Source: Flavicella sp037132785
Lineage (GTDB): Bacteria > Bacteroidota > Bacteroidia > Flavobacteriales > Flavobacteriaceae
Direction of reading: 5' to 3'
Assembly: GCF_037132785.1 (NCBI RefSeq)
Contig: NZ_JBAHZZ010000079.1
Location: forward strand, 1 to 15,632
Length of the DNA: 15,632 bases
Below the pieces are notes generated by a model. It made no database searches. It saw only the letters and a program-made list of their open reading frames with translations, and was not told the origin of the DNA. Shown here in pieces: positions 1 to 7,182 of this stretch (position 1 is its first letter; each line of letters opens with the position of its first letter). The translations under genes and the position numbers were made by a program.

Positions 1-209
1 TTTACTTTGCCCATCCATACTCATCTTGGGAACGTGGCACAAATGAAAATACAAATGGTTTAATCAGAAGGTTTTTTCCAAAAGGAACAGACTTTAATGA
101 AATCACTGAAATCCAACTTAAAACAGCACAAGATAAATTGAATAATAGACCACGTAAAGTGTTGAATTACAAAATACCAGAAGAAGAAATGACTTTGGAA
201 TATCATTAA
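1..209 (+). CDS. IS30-family transposase, C-terminal fragment (cut by window edge)
   Basis: The open frame begins at base 3 (bases 1-2 belong to a cut codon) and runs 68 codons to a TAA at 207-209. It reads YFAHPYSSWERGTNENTNG near the left edge, then LIRRFFPKGTDF and LNNRPRKVLNY. This is the end of the DDE integrase core of IS30-family transposases (IS4351-like in Bacteroidetes). The Glu of NEN is the expected third catalytic residue, with the usual Arg seven residues later. Only the last fifth or so of the protein is inside the window, so intactness of the element cannot be judged. It transposes its own element and has no role in the sugar cluster. Confidence 0.9.
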   Translation, partial: YFAHPYSSWERGTNENTNGLIRRFFPKGTDFNEITEIQLKTAQDKLNNRPRKVLNYKIPEEEMTLEYH

Positions 210-227
210 ATAAACCCTGATTTTACG

Positions 228-287
228 TTTTAAAGTTGTTCTGTTTTTCTCTCCATACTGAGAATTTAAAATCGAACAACTTTAAAA
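228..287. repeat. 14-bp perfect inverted repeat behind the IS30 transposase
   Basis: TTTTAAAGTTGTTC at 228-241 is repeated as its exact reverse complement GAACAACTTTAAAA at 274-287, with a 32-bp spacer. It starts 19 bp after the transposase stop, so it may mark or include the right end of the IS, or form a hairpin that limits transcription out of it. The true IS terminus cannot be fixed without the left end. Confidence 0.6.
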
Positions 288-388
288 TGAGCCCTAGCGG
301 CAGCCACACCTATTGCTATCAAAATTATTTTAGCACCTTTAAAGGAAATTATTATTTGAAAAATGTATATTTGAATACTATTTAGAAA

Positions 389-407
389 TTAACGTTTGTT
401 GCGTTAA
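389..407 (-). terminator. Possible terminator after the second GH92 gene
   Basis: TTAACG (389-394) and CGTTAA (402-407) form a perfect 6-bp stem around a 7-base loop, 35 bases beyond the GH92 stop on the - strand. On that strand it is followed by ATTTCTAAATAG, a poor U tract. It is in the right place to end the cluster transcript, but the stem is short and AT-rich. Confidence 0.35.
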
Positions 408-441
408 GGTCTTGAATACAAGATTAATATAATAGGAATCG

Positions 442-2667
442 TTAATTTTCCAAAATTATATTTAATTTTGCTCCATTGACTAAATCTGAATGCTCAATAA
501 AATAACCTTTGTGAGTATTATTATTCAGCTGAATCTTCCTTATAAAACCATCCTTATCCCCTTCCTTGGTAATTACAAGTGTTTTGCCTTTGTAATACCT
601 AGAATCTAATTCAACGGTAATTTTATCGAACATAGGGGCTGTAATTGTGTAAGACGGCTCTCCTGGAGAGATAGGATATATACCCATCATACTATATACT
701 AACCAAGCAGACATAGTTCCTGTATCGTCGTTACCGGGCAAACCATCGGGTGTATTTTTAAAATATTCCCGAACCAATTCTTTTACCAATTTCTGAGTTT
801 TCCATTCTTTACCTTTCACATAATTAAACAAAAAAGGATACCCAATATCTGGTTCATTTGCCATGTCAAAATGATCTTCATCAAATACTTTTTGTAACTG
901 ATTGGCAAAACTATTTTTACCACCCATAAGCTTAATTAACCCTTTTGTATCATGGGTTACCATAAAAGTATATTGCCAGGAATTACCCTCTATAAACCCA
1001 ATGTTTTTAGTAAAGTTATCACCTGCTAAAGGATCAAAAGGAGTATACCATGTCTGAGCGTCTTTTTTAGGTCTAAGTAATTTTAATTTTTTATCGAAAA
1101 AATTTCTATATGATATAGATCGCTTTGAAAACCGCTTATAGTCTTCTTTTTTCCCTAATTCTTTCGCTAAAAGCGCGATGGAAAAATCACTAATATTATA
1201 CTCTTGAGTTGTAGATACAGAACCAGAATTTTTTGTAGTCAAATATCCTGTAGAAATATATTCTTTAATACCAGGACGCAATGGATTATTGTCTAATTGA
1301 CTAGCACTTTTAACCATAGCTTCATAAGCTTTGTCTATATCAAAATCCCTAATACCTTTTAAATACGTGTCAGCCAACACAATTCCAGCAGGATCTCCAA
1401 CCATCGTAGTTGTTTCCGTAGCATTAAGCTCCCATTTTGGCAACCAGCCACTCTCGTCATATATATTTAGCATACTCTTAACCATATTGGATTGTTGTTT
1501 AGGGTATACTAACGACATTAACGAATGTAAATTTCTATAGGTGTCCCAAAAAGAAAACACGGTAAAACGAGTTTCAGAGGTCTTTAAGGTTTCACGAGTC
1601 GCCATACTAGGATATTCTCCATTATAATCATTTAAGGTATTTGGATGAATTAATGTATGATACAAGGCAGTATAAAAAATAGTTTTATCATCTTTAGTTC
1701 CGCCTTCTACTTTAATTTTTGACAAAAGAGTATTCCATTCTAAAGATGTTTTTTTATAAATATCTTCGAAAGATAAATTTTCTGTTTCTTTCTCTAAATT
1801 TTCTCTTGCATTTTCAATACTTACATAAGAGACACCAACTTTTATTTCAACTTGTGTTGTTTTATCAAAATGATACTTAAAGTAGCTCCCTATAGAATCT
1901 CCTACAACTTCTTTTCTAAATCTTTTTTTTAATCTAGTTTTCCCATTATATGGCATCCATTTACCTTCAATTCCGTGATAAATATTCATTTTTTTCCAAA
2001 CACCAAAGTCATCAGCAGGCTCACTAAATTTGGCAACAAAATAAACTGGATATGCTTCTTCTGGTTTATAATAACAAAATGAACCAACGGTTCTCATTCC
2101 CTCAATTTCAGTTGAAGAAACTATTTTTATCGAAGCTCCCTGCTCATTTGTCAATCCCAAACCTAAATTTAATAATATGTTAGACTCCCCTTTAGGAAAA
2201 GTATATTTAGACACACCAGTACGTGTTGTAGCAGTGGTTTCTACTTTAATATTGTATCTATCTAAATTTGTGCTATAATAACCTGGTTTTGCAATTTCAT
2301 CGGTATATGTACTCCCGTATAATAAATGATTTGTTTCTACCTTCCCTGTAGTTGGCATAAATAAAATGACACCTAAGTCTGGACATCCAACACCACTTAA
2401 ATTTACATGTGAAAAACCAGTTAAAAATGTGTTTTCATGTACATAGGGGTTTGACAACCATCTGCTATCTTTTTCTAAAATATTTTGTTTTCCAGAAACA
2501 TTAAACGGTGATACACTAACCATACCTCTAGGAGCAATGGCTCCAGGATTGGTAGCTCCGAAGTTTGAGGTTCCTATAAATGGATTTACATAACTAGTAA
2601 ACTCTTGAGCATTACTAATACAATGGCAGGCCAAAAGCGCAACTATTAAAAATTTATTTTTCGTCAT
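442..2667 (-). CDS. Exported GH92 alpha-mannosidase, NEPDI-type
   Basis: A 741-residue glycoside hydrolase family 92 protein, the usual length for the family. GH92 enzymes are Ca2+-dependent exo-alpha-mannosidases acting with inversion on N-glycan and yeast mannans. Residues 1-20 look like a Sec signal peptide with cleavage after SNA. YVNPFIGT (26-33) opens the N-terminal beta-sandwich domain. The catalytic (alpha/alpha)6 domain carries FWDTYR (373-378), the NEP motif with proposed acid Glu605, and GNDDTGTMSAW (645-655), the acidic base/calcium region. Around the acid it reads MANEPDIGYPFLFN, not the HGNEPSHH seen in the other GH92 of this window, so linkage preference should differ; which linkage is not decidable here. 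It is the last gene of the cluster, set apart from the glycosylasparaginase gene by 298 bp, so it may have its own promoter. The start is the ATG that places the signal peptide correctly. Confidence 0.93.
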   Translation of the reverse strand: MTKNKFLIVALLACHCISNAQEFTSYVNPFIGTSNFGATNPGAIAPRGMVSVSPFNVSGKQNILEKDSRWLSNPYVHENTFLTGFSHVNLSGVGCPDLGVILFMPTTGKVETNHLLYGSTYTDEIAKPGYYSTNLDRYNIKVETTATTRTGVSKYTFPKGESNILLNLGLGLTNEQGASIKIVSSTEIEGMRTVGSFCYYKPEEAYPVYFVAKFSEPADDFGVWKKMNIYHGIEGKWMPYNGKTRLKKRFRKEVVGDSIGSYFKYHFDKTTQVEIKVGVSYVSIENARENLEKETENLSFEDIYKKTSLEWNTLLSKIKVEGGTKDDKTIFYTALYHTLIHPNTLNDYNGEYPSMATRETLKTSETRFTVFSFWDTYRNLHSLMSLVYPKQQSNMVKSMLNIYDESGWLPKWELNATETTTMVGDPAGIVLADTYLKGIRDFDIDKAYEAMVKSASQLDNNPLRPGIKEYISTGYLTTKNSGSVSTTQEYNISDFSIALLAKELGKKEDYKRFSKRSISYRNFFDKKLKLLRPKKDAQTWYTPFDPLAGDNFTKNIGFIEGNSWQYTFMVTHDTKGLIKLMGGKNSFANQLQKVFDEDHFDMANEPDIGYPFLFNYVKGKEWKTQKLVKELVREYFKNTPDGLPGNDDTGTMSAWLVYSMMGIYPISPGEPSYTITAPMFDKITVELDSRYYKGKTLVITKEGDKDGFIRKIQLNNNTHKGYFIEHSDLVNGAKLNIILEN

Positions 2668-2965
2668 ATGTTTTATATTTAATAAACTCTACTTAGGTCT
2701 AAGTCTATACAAGATATTAATTAGGGTACTTACTTTTATTTTGAGGTTAGCCTCAGAGAATTAACCCTAATTTGGGGCTATCATCTCGTAATTAAAATTT
2801 AATCGATAAAAATCTAAACTTTTTTAAAATCATTTCCTTTTAAAAAAAATCAGCTTCAAGTTTTAAATATCTTCATCTAGGTTTATCATTATTAATTAGA
2901 ACATTTTTTACAAATCTTCTTTTCATAAATGATGTGTTTCAATATATCTCAGAAAAAGATATGGT
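2668..2965 (-). promoter_or_regulatory. 298-bp leader of the second GH92 gene, with nested inverted repeats
   Basis: No gene is seen. On the - strand this is the 5' region of the GH92 gene. AATTAGGGT (2719-2727) and ACCCTAATT (2764-2772) are a perfect 9-bp inverted repeat. Inside lies a second small hairpin, TGAGG TTAG CCTCA (2742-2755). Together they could be an operator or a folded mRNA leader about 50-105 bases before the start codon. No convincing TAnnTTTG element was found on the - strand, so an independent promoter is not proven. Confidence 0.4.
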
Positions 2966-3976
2966 TTATTTTTTCACCATTTTAAAGGCAGAATCTTCCA
3001 TATGATTTCCGTTTTCACTATCATAAACAGCATAGTTAAATCCAGGTTTTAGACTATAGCCAGCGTAATCACCCTTTTTATTAACAGCAATAAAACCAAC
3101 CTGAAGAAAACTCATGTCTTTATGATTTTTATGTTTGTTATAAATACGTTCAACAATTTCTTTACATGCTTCAAAAGGCGTTTTCCCTTGACGCATTAAC
3201 TCCACAACCATAGCACTCCCCGCAGTTCGTATTACAGCTTCACCCAAACCTGTAGCTGCTGCTGCACCAACGTCGTTGTCTAAAAACAAGCCAGCACCAA
3301 TAATAGGAGAATCTCCAACTCTACCATGCATTTTCCAAGCTGCTCCACTTGTAGTACAGCCTCCAGATAAATTGCCTTCCTTATCAAGAACAAGCATACT
3401 TATAGTATCGTGATTTTCACTATTTATTACGGGTTGATATTTTGAATTCTCTAACCATTTTTCCCAGCGTTTTCTAGATTCTAATGTCAATAGATTTTCC
3501 TCTTTAAAACCTTCCGATACAGCGAACTGTAAAGCTCCTTTCCCAGACAACATTACATGTGGAGTATTTTCTAAAACCTTTTTTGCTACAGCAATAGGGT
3601 GTTTTATTCCTTGTAAAAAAGAGACCGAACCACAATCACTGTTATGGTCCATAATACAAGCATCTAAGGTTACTTTACCTTCTTTATCTGGTAAGCCTCC
3701 ATAACCCACACTTCTAACTTTTGGGTCAGCTTCCGGTATTCCTACTCCAGAAACTATCGCATCCAAAGAAGAACTTCCTTTTTTTAATTGCTCCCAGGCT
3801 TCTTTATTTGCTGCTAAACCATGGTTCCAAGTAGAAATAATTAGCGGTTTATTGGCTTTCTTTGCTGTAACAAACCCTTTACTTATTTTAACATTTGCAT
3901 TTATAGGACTCAAAACATGACCAATTCCAATGGCTCCAATAGCTGCTTTTTTTATAAAATCTCTTCTATTTGACAT
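2966..3976 (-). CDS. N4-(beta-N-acetylglucosaminyl)-L-asparaginase (glycosylasparaginase), Tat-exported
   Basis: An Ntn-hydrolase that cuts the amide bond between GlcNAc and Asn, the last protein-linked bond of an N-glycan. Family enzymes need Asn with free amino and carboxyl groups, so the substrate should be a glycoasparagine left after proteolysis. The 336 residues closely resemble the Elizabethkingia (Flavobacterium) meningosepticum enzyme as I recall it. Visible hallmarks are STWNHGL (48-54), SVGYGG (89-94), TLDACIMD (103-110), the autocleavage site HD-Thr191 (Thr191 becomes the N-terminal nucleophile), and HGRVGDSPIIGAG (217-229) with substrate-binding Arg219 and Asp222. The N-terminus NRRDFIKK followed by a weakly hydrophobic stretch is a twin-arginine signal, so it is probably folded, then exported to the periplasm. 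Its ATG directly abuts the TAA of the gene before it (TAAATG, no gap), which implies coupled translation. All key residues are present. Confidence 0.95.
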   Translation of the reverse strand: MSNRRDFIKKAAIGAIGIGHVLSPINANVKISKGFVTAKKANKPLIISTWNHGLAANKEAWEQLKKGSSSLDAIVSGVGIPEADPKVRSVGYGGLPDKEGKVTLDACIMDHNSDCGSVSFLQGIKHPIAVAKKVLENTPHVMLSGKGALQFAVSEGFKEENLLTLESRKRWEKWLENSKYQPVINSENHDTISMLVLDKEGNLSGGCTTSGAAWKMHGRVGDSPIIGAGLFLDNDVGAAAATGLGEAVIRTAGSAMVVELMRQGKTPFEACKEIVERIYNKHKNHKDMSFLQVGFIAVNKKGDYAGYSLKPGFNYAVYDSENGNHMEDSAFKMVKK

Positions 3977-5092
3977 TTATTTTTTTGAGTTTTTAATAAT
4001 TTCAAATTGCTCTTCTGTCATACTATAATCATCAAAAAATGCGACTCCAGATGCGCCGTTTGATTTAGCTTCTTCAATTGCTATCTTTAAATTTTCTGGA
4101 GATAATTTAGGCGTATATAAACCTGTATGTAGCTCAATAGTTCTTCCTTCTAAATCTTCTATCCCTTGGGCAGTCGCATATCCAATCCAATCTAACTCCT
4201 CATTATAAAAGTTATAATAAATCATGGGTAATACCATATCTATATTCCATTTATCCCAACGTTGACGGACCATATGACCTGACATTTCAGGATAAGGAAA
4301 AACGGCAGCACTTAATTTTTTATTGTGTTTATGTACAACCGTATAAGCATCATCCACAAGTGACTTGATTTCATTTAAACGAAAGTTTTTCCATTCTATA
4401 TCAATAGCTGGATTTTCCATTTTTCTTGGATCTTTATGGTGCAGTGCAATGAATTTATTTACACTAGCATCTGAATAATCAAAATCGTAATCTGGCAACT
4501 CTTCATTTTGCTCTAAATTGTACTTGGGCAATAAACCAATTGGCAAATAAACATCAGGATATCTAATATAATCTAAATGAACACTTGTAACACCTTCTAC
4601 CTTAGCCAACCCTTCTATCAAACTTAAAATATGTTTTTTAGCTTCAGGATGACTCGGCGATAACCATTGGTAATAACCAACATAAGGTCTTTCTTCTTTT
4701 TTAAAACACGACTTTCCACTACGACTAACCATATACCAATCTGGATGTTGTAGTGCAATTGTATCTCCTGGTCTATTTGCGGTAAACATCCATGCGTGTA
4801 CTTCTAATCCAGATTTTATAGCAATTGGAGTTAAACGACTTAATAACTTAGGATCTGCCCCTGTATTAATAAGAACCGCATCAATCCCATTACTCTTTAA
4901 TTTATCAAAATGCGCAGAATAAGTCGCATCTGATTTTTCATTTCCTGCGGTAATCCAATTCCAATACTTAAAATCTTTTTCCCCCTCGGTAGTTGTAATT
5001 TCAACCACCTTAGATTCGTCAGATTCCTCTGTAGTCCCACATGAGATTACAATTATTGAAAGGATTAAAAGAAGTAATTTACTTATTTTCAT
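3977..5092 (-). CDS. Lipoprotein of the GHL10 / family-10-like glycosyl hydrolase group, substrate unknown
   Basis: A 371-residue putative glycoside hydrolase on a lipid anchor. Residues 1-18 form a lipoprotein signal with lipobox VISC, lipidated Cys18. The acidic stretch TTEESDES after it resembles lipoprotein surface-export signals of Flavobacteriia, so exposure on the outer face is possible. The rest fits a single (beta/alpha)8 barrel of the GHL10 (DUF187-like) kind: DAVLINTG (71-78), HAWMFTANRPGD (99-110), HLDYIRYPD (172-180) with Asp173 on a strand end, AAVFPYPE (262-269), MVLPMIYYNFYNEEL (286-300) and GVAFFDDY (349-356). Asp173 and the acidic residues at 298-299 or 354-355 are candidate catalytic groups; this is inference. 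It sits 6 bp after the CBM9-like gene and abuts the glycosylasparaginase gene. The context suggests it acts on the N-glycan core. I recognise the fold group but not the reaction. Confidence 0.8.
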   Translation of the reverse strand: MKISKLLLLILSIIVISCGTTEESDESKVVEITTTEGEKDFKYWNWITAGNEKSDATYSAHFDKLKSNGIDAVLINTGADPKLLSRLTPIAIKSGLEVHAWMFTANRPGDTIALQHPDWYMVSRSGKSCFKKEERPYVGYYQWLSPSHPEAKKHILSLIEGLAKVEGVTSVHLDYIRYPDVYLPIGLLPKYNLEQNEELPDYDFDYSDASVNKFIALHHKDPRKMENPAIDIEWKNFRLNEIKSLVDDAYTVVHKHNKKLSAAVFPYPEMSGHMVRQRWDKWNIDMVLPMIYYNFYNEELDWIGYATAQGIEDLEGRTIELHTGLYTPKLSPENLKIAIEEAKSNGASGVAFFDDYSMTEEQFEIIKNSKK

Positions 5093-5098
5093 ATTATA

Positions 5099-6166
5099 TT
5101 AGTTAATTGTTAATTTACTGTCTTCTCTAATAATCAAATATTTTCCCGAGAATGGACTTTTTACTATAATATTCCATCCTTGACTATGATTTTCAAGTAT
5201 TGGTTTTATTGTTTTGCTATCTATTTTGATAACAGTTGCATTTAAATCTTTAAGAGATGTAGCCCAGATCTTATTTTGAGCAAAATATGTTTTTTGACTC
5301 CTGTAAATTTCAAACAACTTCCATTTCAATTTTTCATCATTAGAAATTATAAAATCATCTTTACTACCTGCTTGTTTAGAAGAAAAATAAACATAGCCCC
5401 ATTTCTCGGGTTCGTGCATATTTACAACTCCCATGGGTGACCATACCCAATTATACTCGTGTAACAGTTTACCGTTCTTATCTTTTTTCCTAGAATACTT
5501 TCCGTTTTCAAGTTGAAAATCCCAATTAACTCTTGAAAAGTTTACACGCCAAAATTTATCACTGGGTACATTTTTATGAAAATATCCGGTTTTAAATGCT
5601 GACCAAGGAATCGCTATTTCTAAAACCCACCCTTTGTCAATATCCTCAGCATTATTAATAGTTCCATTAACTTTTACTGCCGACTTTAAGCCTACAATAT
5701 TCCAATCGTTTAAAACAACATTATTGTCTCTATAAGGCTGGCTAATAAACAAATCCCAAACGGTATTTAAAGCATTAATTTCTATCTCATAATAATTATG
5801 AGAATCACCATCAGGATCAATAAAAATCTCGAAATCATTATTGTGAAAAATGATGGCATCTCTTTTTGTTAAATTTGCCCACACATGAGGTTCTTCTAAT
5901 TTAGCTAAAATATAATAATAAGAATCATCCCAAAGCATTTTTACTTGGGTCTTGTATTTGGGTTGTTTCACCCCTTCGATATCAATAAATAATTCAGACC
6001 ATTCTACTTTATTCCACGAAGGATCCGAATCTTCTCCATCAATATTTATAGCCTGTTGAGTTTTATAAGCGATATAACTTTTAGGCACAATATTTTTTAG
6101 TTGTGCATGACTCAAAACCGTAAAACCATAAATAGCTATGGTTAAAAATTTAATATATAAACCCAT
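5099..6166 (-). CDS. Exported CBM9-like carbohydrate-binding protein with an extra C-terminal region
   Basis: I chose the ATG at 6166 (355 residues). A TTG three codons upstream (6175) is in frame but less likely, and ATG leaves 12 bp after the GH130 stop. Numbering here is from that ATG. Residues 1-21 are a Sec signal, probably cleaved after SHA. Residues about 30-260 match the CBM9-like beta-sandwich of the DOMON type: AINIDGEDSDPSW (40-52), VKMLWDDSYYYILAKLEEPHV (75-95), NNDFEIFIDPDGDSHNYYEIEINA (109-132, metal- and sugar-binding face in family members), and WVLEIAIPWSAF (180-191). The last roughly 90 residues (KLKWKLFEIYRSQKTYF onward) are not a domain I recognise. No catalytic motif is visible. 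It likely holds a sugar or glycopeptide in the periplasm or at the surface for its neighbours, but could have an undescribed activity, since such proteins often stand alone in Bacteroidetes sugar clusters. Confidence 0.75.
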   Translation of the reverse strand: MGLYIKFLTIAIYGFTVLSHAQLKNIVPKSYIAYKTQQAINIDGEDSDPSWNKVEWSELFIDIEGVKQPKYKTQVKMLWDDSYYYILAKLEEPHVWANLTKRDAIIFHNNDFEIFIDPDGDSHNYYEIEINALNTVWDLFISQPYRDNNVVLNDWNIVGLKSAVKVNGTINNAEDIDKGWVLEIAIPWSAFKTGYFHKNVPSDKFWRVNFSRVNWDFQLENGKYSRKKDKNGKLLHEYNWVWSPMGVVNMHEPEKWGYVYFSSKQAGSKDDFIISNDEKLKWKLFEIYRSQKTYFAQNKIWATSLKDLNATVIKIDSKTIKPILENHSQGWNIIVKSPFSGKYLIIREDSKLTIN

Positions 6167-6178
6167 CAACTTCAAATC

Positions 6179-7144
6179 TTATAAACTATTATTTTTTGTA
6201 AATTCTATAACCTCACTAAGTTTACCAAAAGCCATTGCAACAACTGTATCAGCCGCTCCATAATATACAGCTAATTTATCTTCTTTTACATCATGCAATG
6301 CTGCACATGGGAAAACCACATTAGGAACATCACCAATCTGTTCATAATTTTTTGCTGGTCCCAATAAATAAGGCTGTGTTCTGTATTTAACTTTATCAGG
6401 TTCGTTTTCATCTAAAAGAGCAGATCCCATAGCATATCTAAATCCATTACAGGTATTTATTACACCATGATAAATCATAAGCCATCCCTCCTCTGTTAAT
6501 ATAGGTATTGGTCCCGCTCCTATTTTTGTACATTGCCACGCACTATCTTCAAAATTTGTAGCCTTCATAACGCAACGATGTTCACCCCAATATTTCATAT
6601 CTGGACTATAGCTTATGTATATATCTCCAAAGGGAGTGTGTCCATTATCACTAGGTCTACTTAACATCGCGTATTTCCCATTAATTTTTTGAGGAAATAA
6701 AACTCCATTTCTATTAAATGGTAAAAATGCATTTTCACATTGAAAAAACTCTTTAAAATCGAAAGTATATCCAATACCAATCGTTGGTCCATGGTAACCG
6801 TTGCACCAGGTAATCCAATATCGATCTTCAATAAAAACAACCCTTGGATCGTATTTATAATCAGAATCAATCATACTGGTATTTCCAAATTTCATTTCTA
6901 TAGGCTTATGTTCAATATCCCAATGAATCCCATCTTTACTAAAACCAGCAAAAATATTCATTTGAACCGCTTTATTATCGCACCTAAACACACCTGCAAA
7001 CCCATCTTTAAAAGGCACTACGGCACTGTTAAAAATACTATTAGACGATGGTATATCATAACGGTTTATTATTGGATTTTCAGCATATCTCCACATCACA
7101 TCGTTACAATCAGCGGGTTTTTCTTGCCAAGGTATATTATTCAT
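6179..7144 (-). CDS. GH130 beta-1,4-mannosyl-N-acetylglucosamine phosphorylase (probable)
   Basis: A 321-residue five-bladed beta-propeller of GH130 without any signal peptide, hence cytoplasmic. GH130 phosphorylases split beta-mannosides with inorganic phosphate into alpha-mannose-1-phosphate and a sugar. In Bacteroides relatives that sit with GH92 genes (UhgbMP/BT1033 group) the substrate is Man-beta-1,4-GlcNAc from the N-glycan core. Visible marks are AENPII (21-26), NSAVV (39-43), the catalytic Asp99 in YKYDPRV, SRPS (162-165), TKIGAGPIP (206-214) and YHGV (225-228). Arg163 and Lys207 lie where phosphate ligands are expected, so I favour a phosphorylase over the GH130 hydrolases that lost them. 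It lies 38 bp after the symporter gene and 12 bp before the CBM9-like gene, fitting uptake followed at once by phosphorolysis. The exact disaccharide is inferred from context. Confidence 0.88.
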   Translation of the reverse strand: MNNIPWQEKPADCNDVMWRYAENPIINRYDIPSSNSIFNSAVVPFKDGFAGVFRCDNKAVQMNIFAGFSKDGIHWDIEHKPIEMKFGNTSMIDSDYKYDPRVVFIEDRYWITWCNGYHGPTIGIGYTFDFKEFFQCENAFLPFNRNGVLFPQKINGKYAMLSRPSDNGHTPFGDIYISYSPDMKYWGEHRCVMKATNFEDSAWQCTKIGAGPIPILTEEGWLMIYHGVINTCNGFRYAMGSALLDENEPDKVKYRTQPYLLGPAKNYEQIGDVPNVVFPCAALHDVKEDKLAVYYGAADTVVAMAFGKLSEVIEFTKNNSL

Positions 7145-7182
7145 TATTTTTATCTGCTTTAAGAATTTTCTTTTTAATGTCT

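Larger units (their letters stand above)
210..441. other. Intergenic region between IS30 fragment and GH92 gene
   Basis: No credible gene is seen. Besides the inverted repeat at 228-287, it holds a GC-rich block at 291-310 (15 of 20 bases G or C in a very AT-rich setting). On the - strand an open frame through this block ends at 266-268 and reads IAIGVAAARAHFKVVRF at its end. It has no clear start and is about 45 codons at most, so I do not call it a gene. The block may be part of the IS end or a dispersed repeat. Confidence 0.5.

Noticed and set aside
287..382. 31-codon + frame after the IS30 fragment
   Set aside because: No similarity recognised, composition follows the repeat block, and it is within what may be the IS end.
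1331..1540. 69-codon + frame within the second GH92 gene
   Set aside because: Antisense to conserved GH92 coding sequence; low-information composition.
6167..6175. TTG start for the CBM9-like gene at 6175
   Set aside because: In frame, but an ATG three codons later gives the same signal peptide and a better spacing from the previous stop. I keep it only as an alternative.
6661..6870. 69-codon - frame overlapping the GH130 gene in another frame
   Set aside because: Shadow of GH130; the GH130 frame carries the conserved residues.
6740..7162. 140-codon open frame on + inside the GH130 gene
   Set aside because: It is antisense to a gene with clear GH130 motifs, has no family features and no plausible start context.
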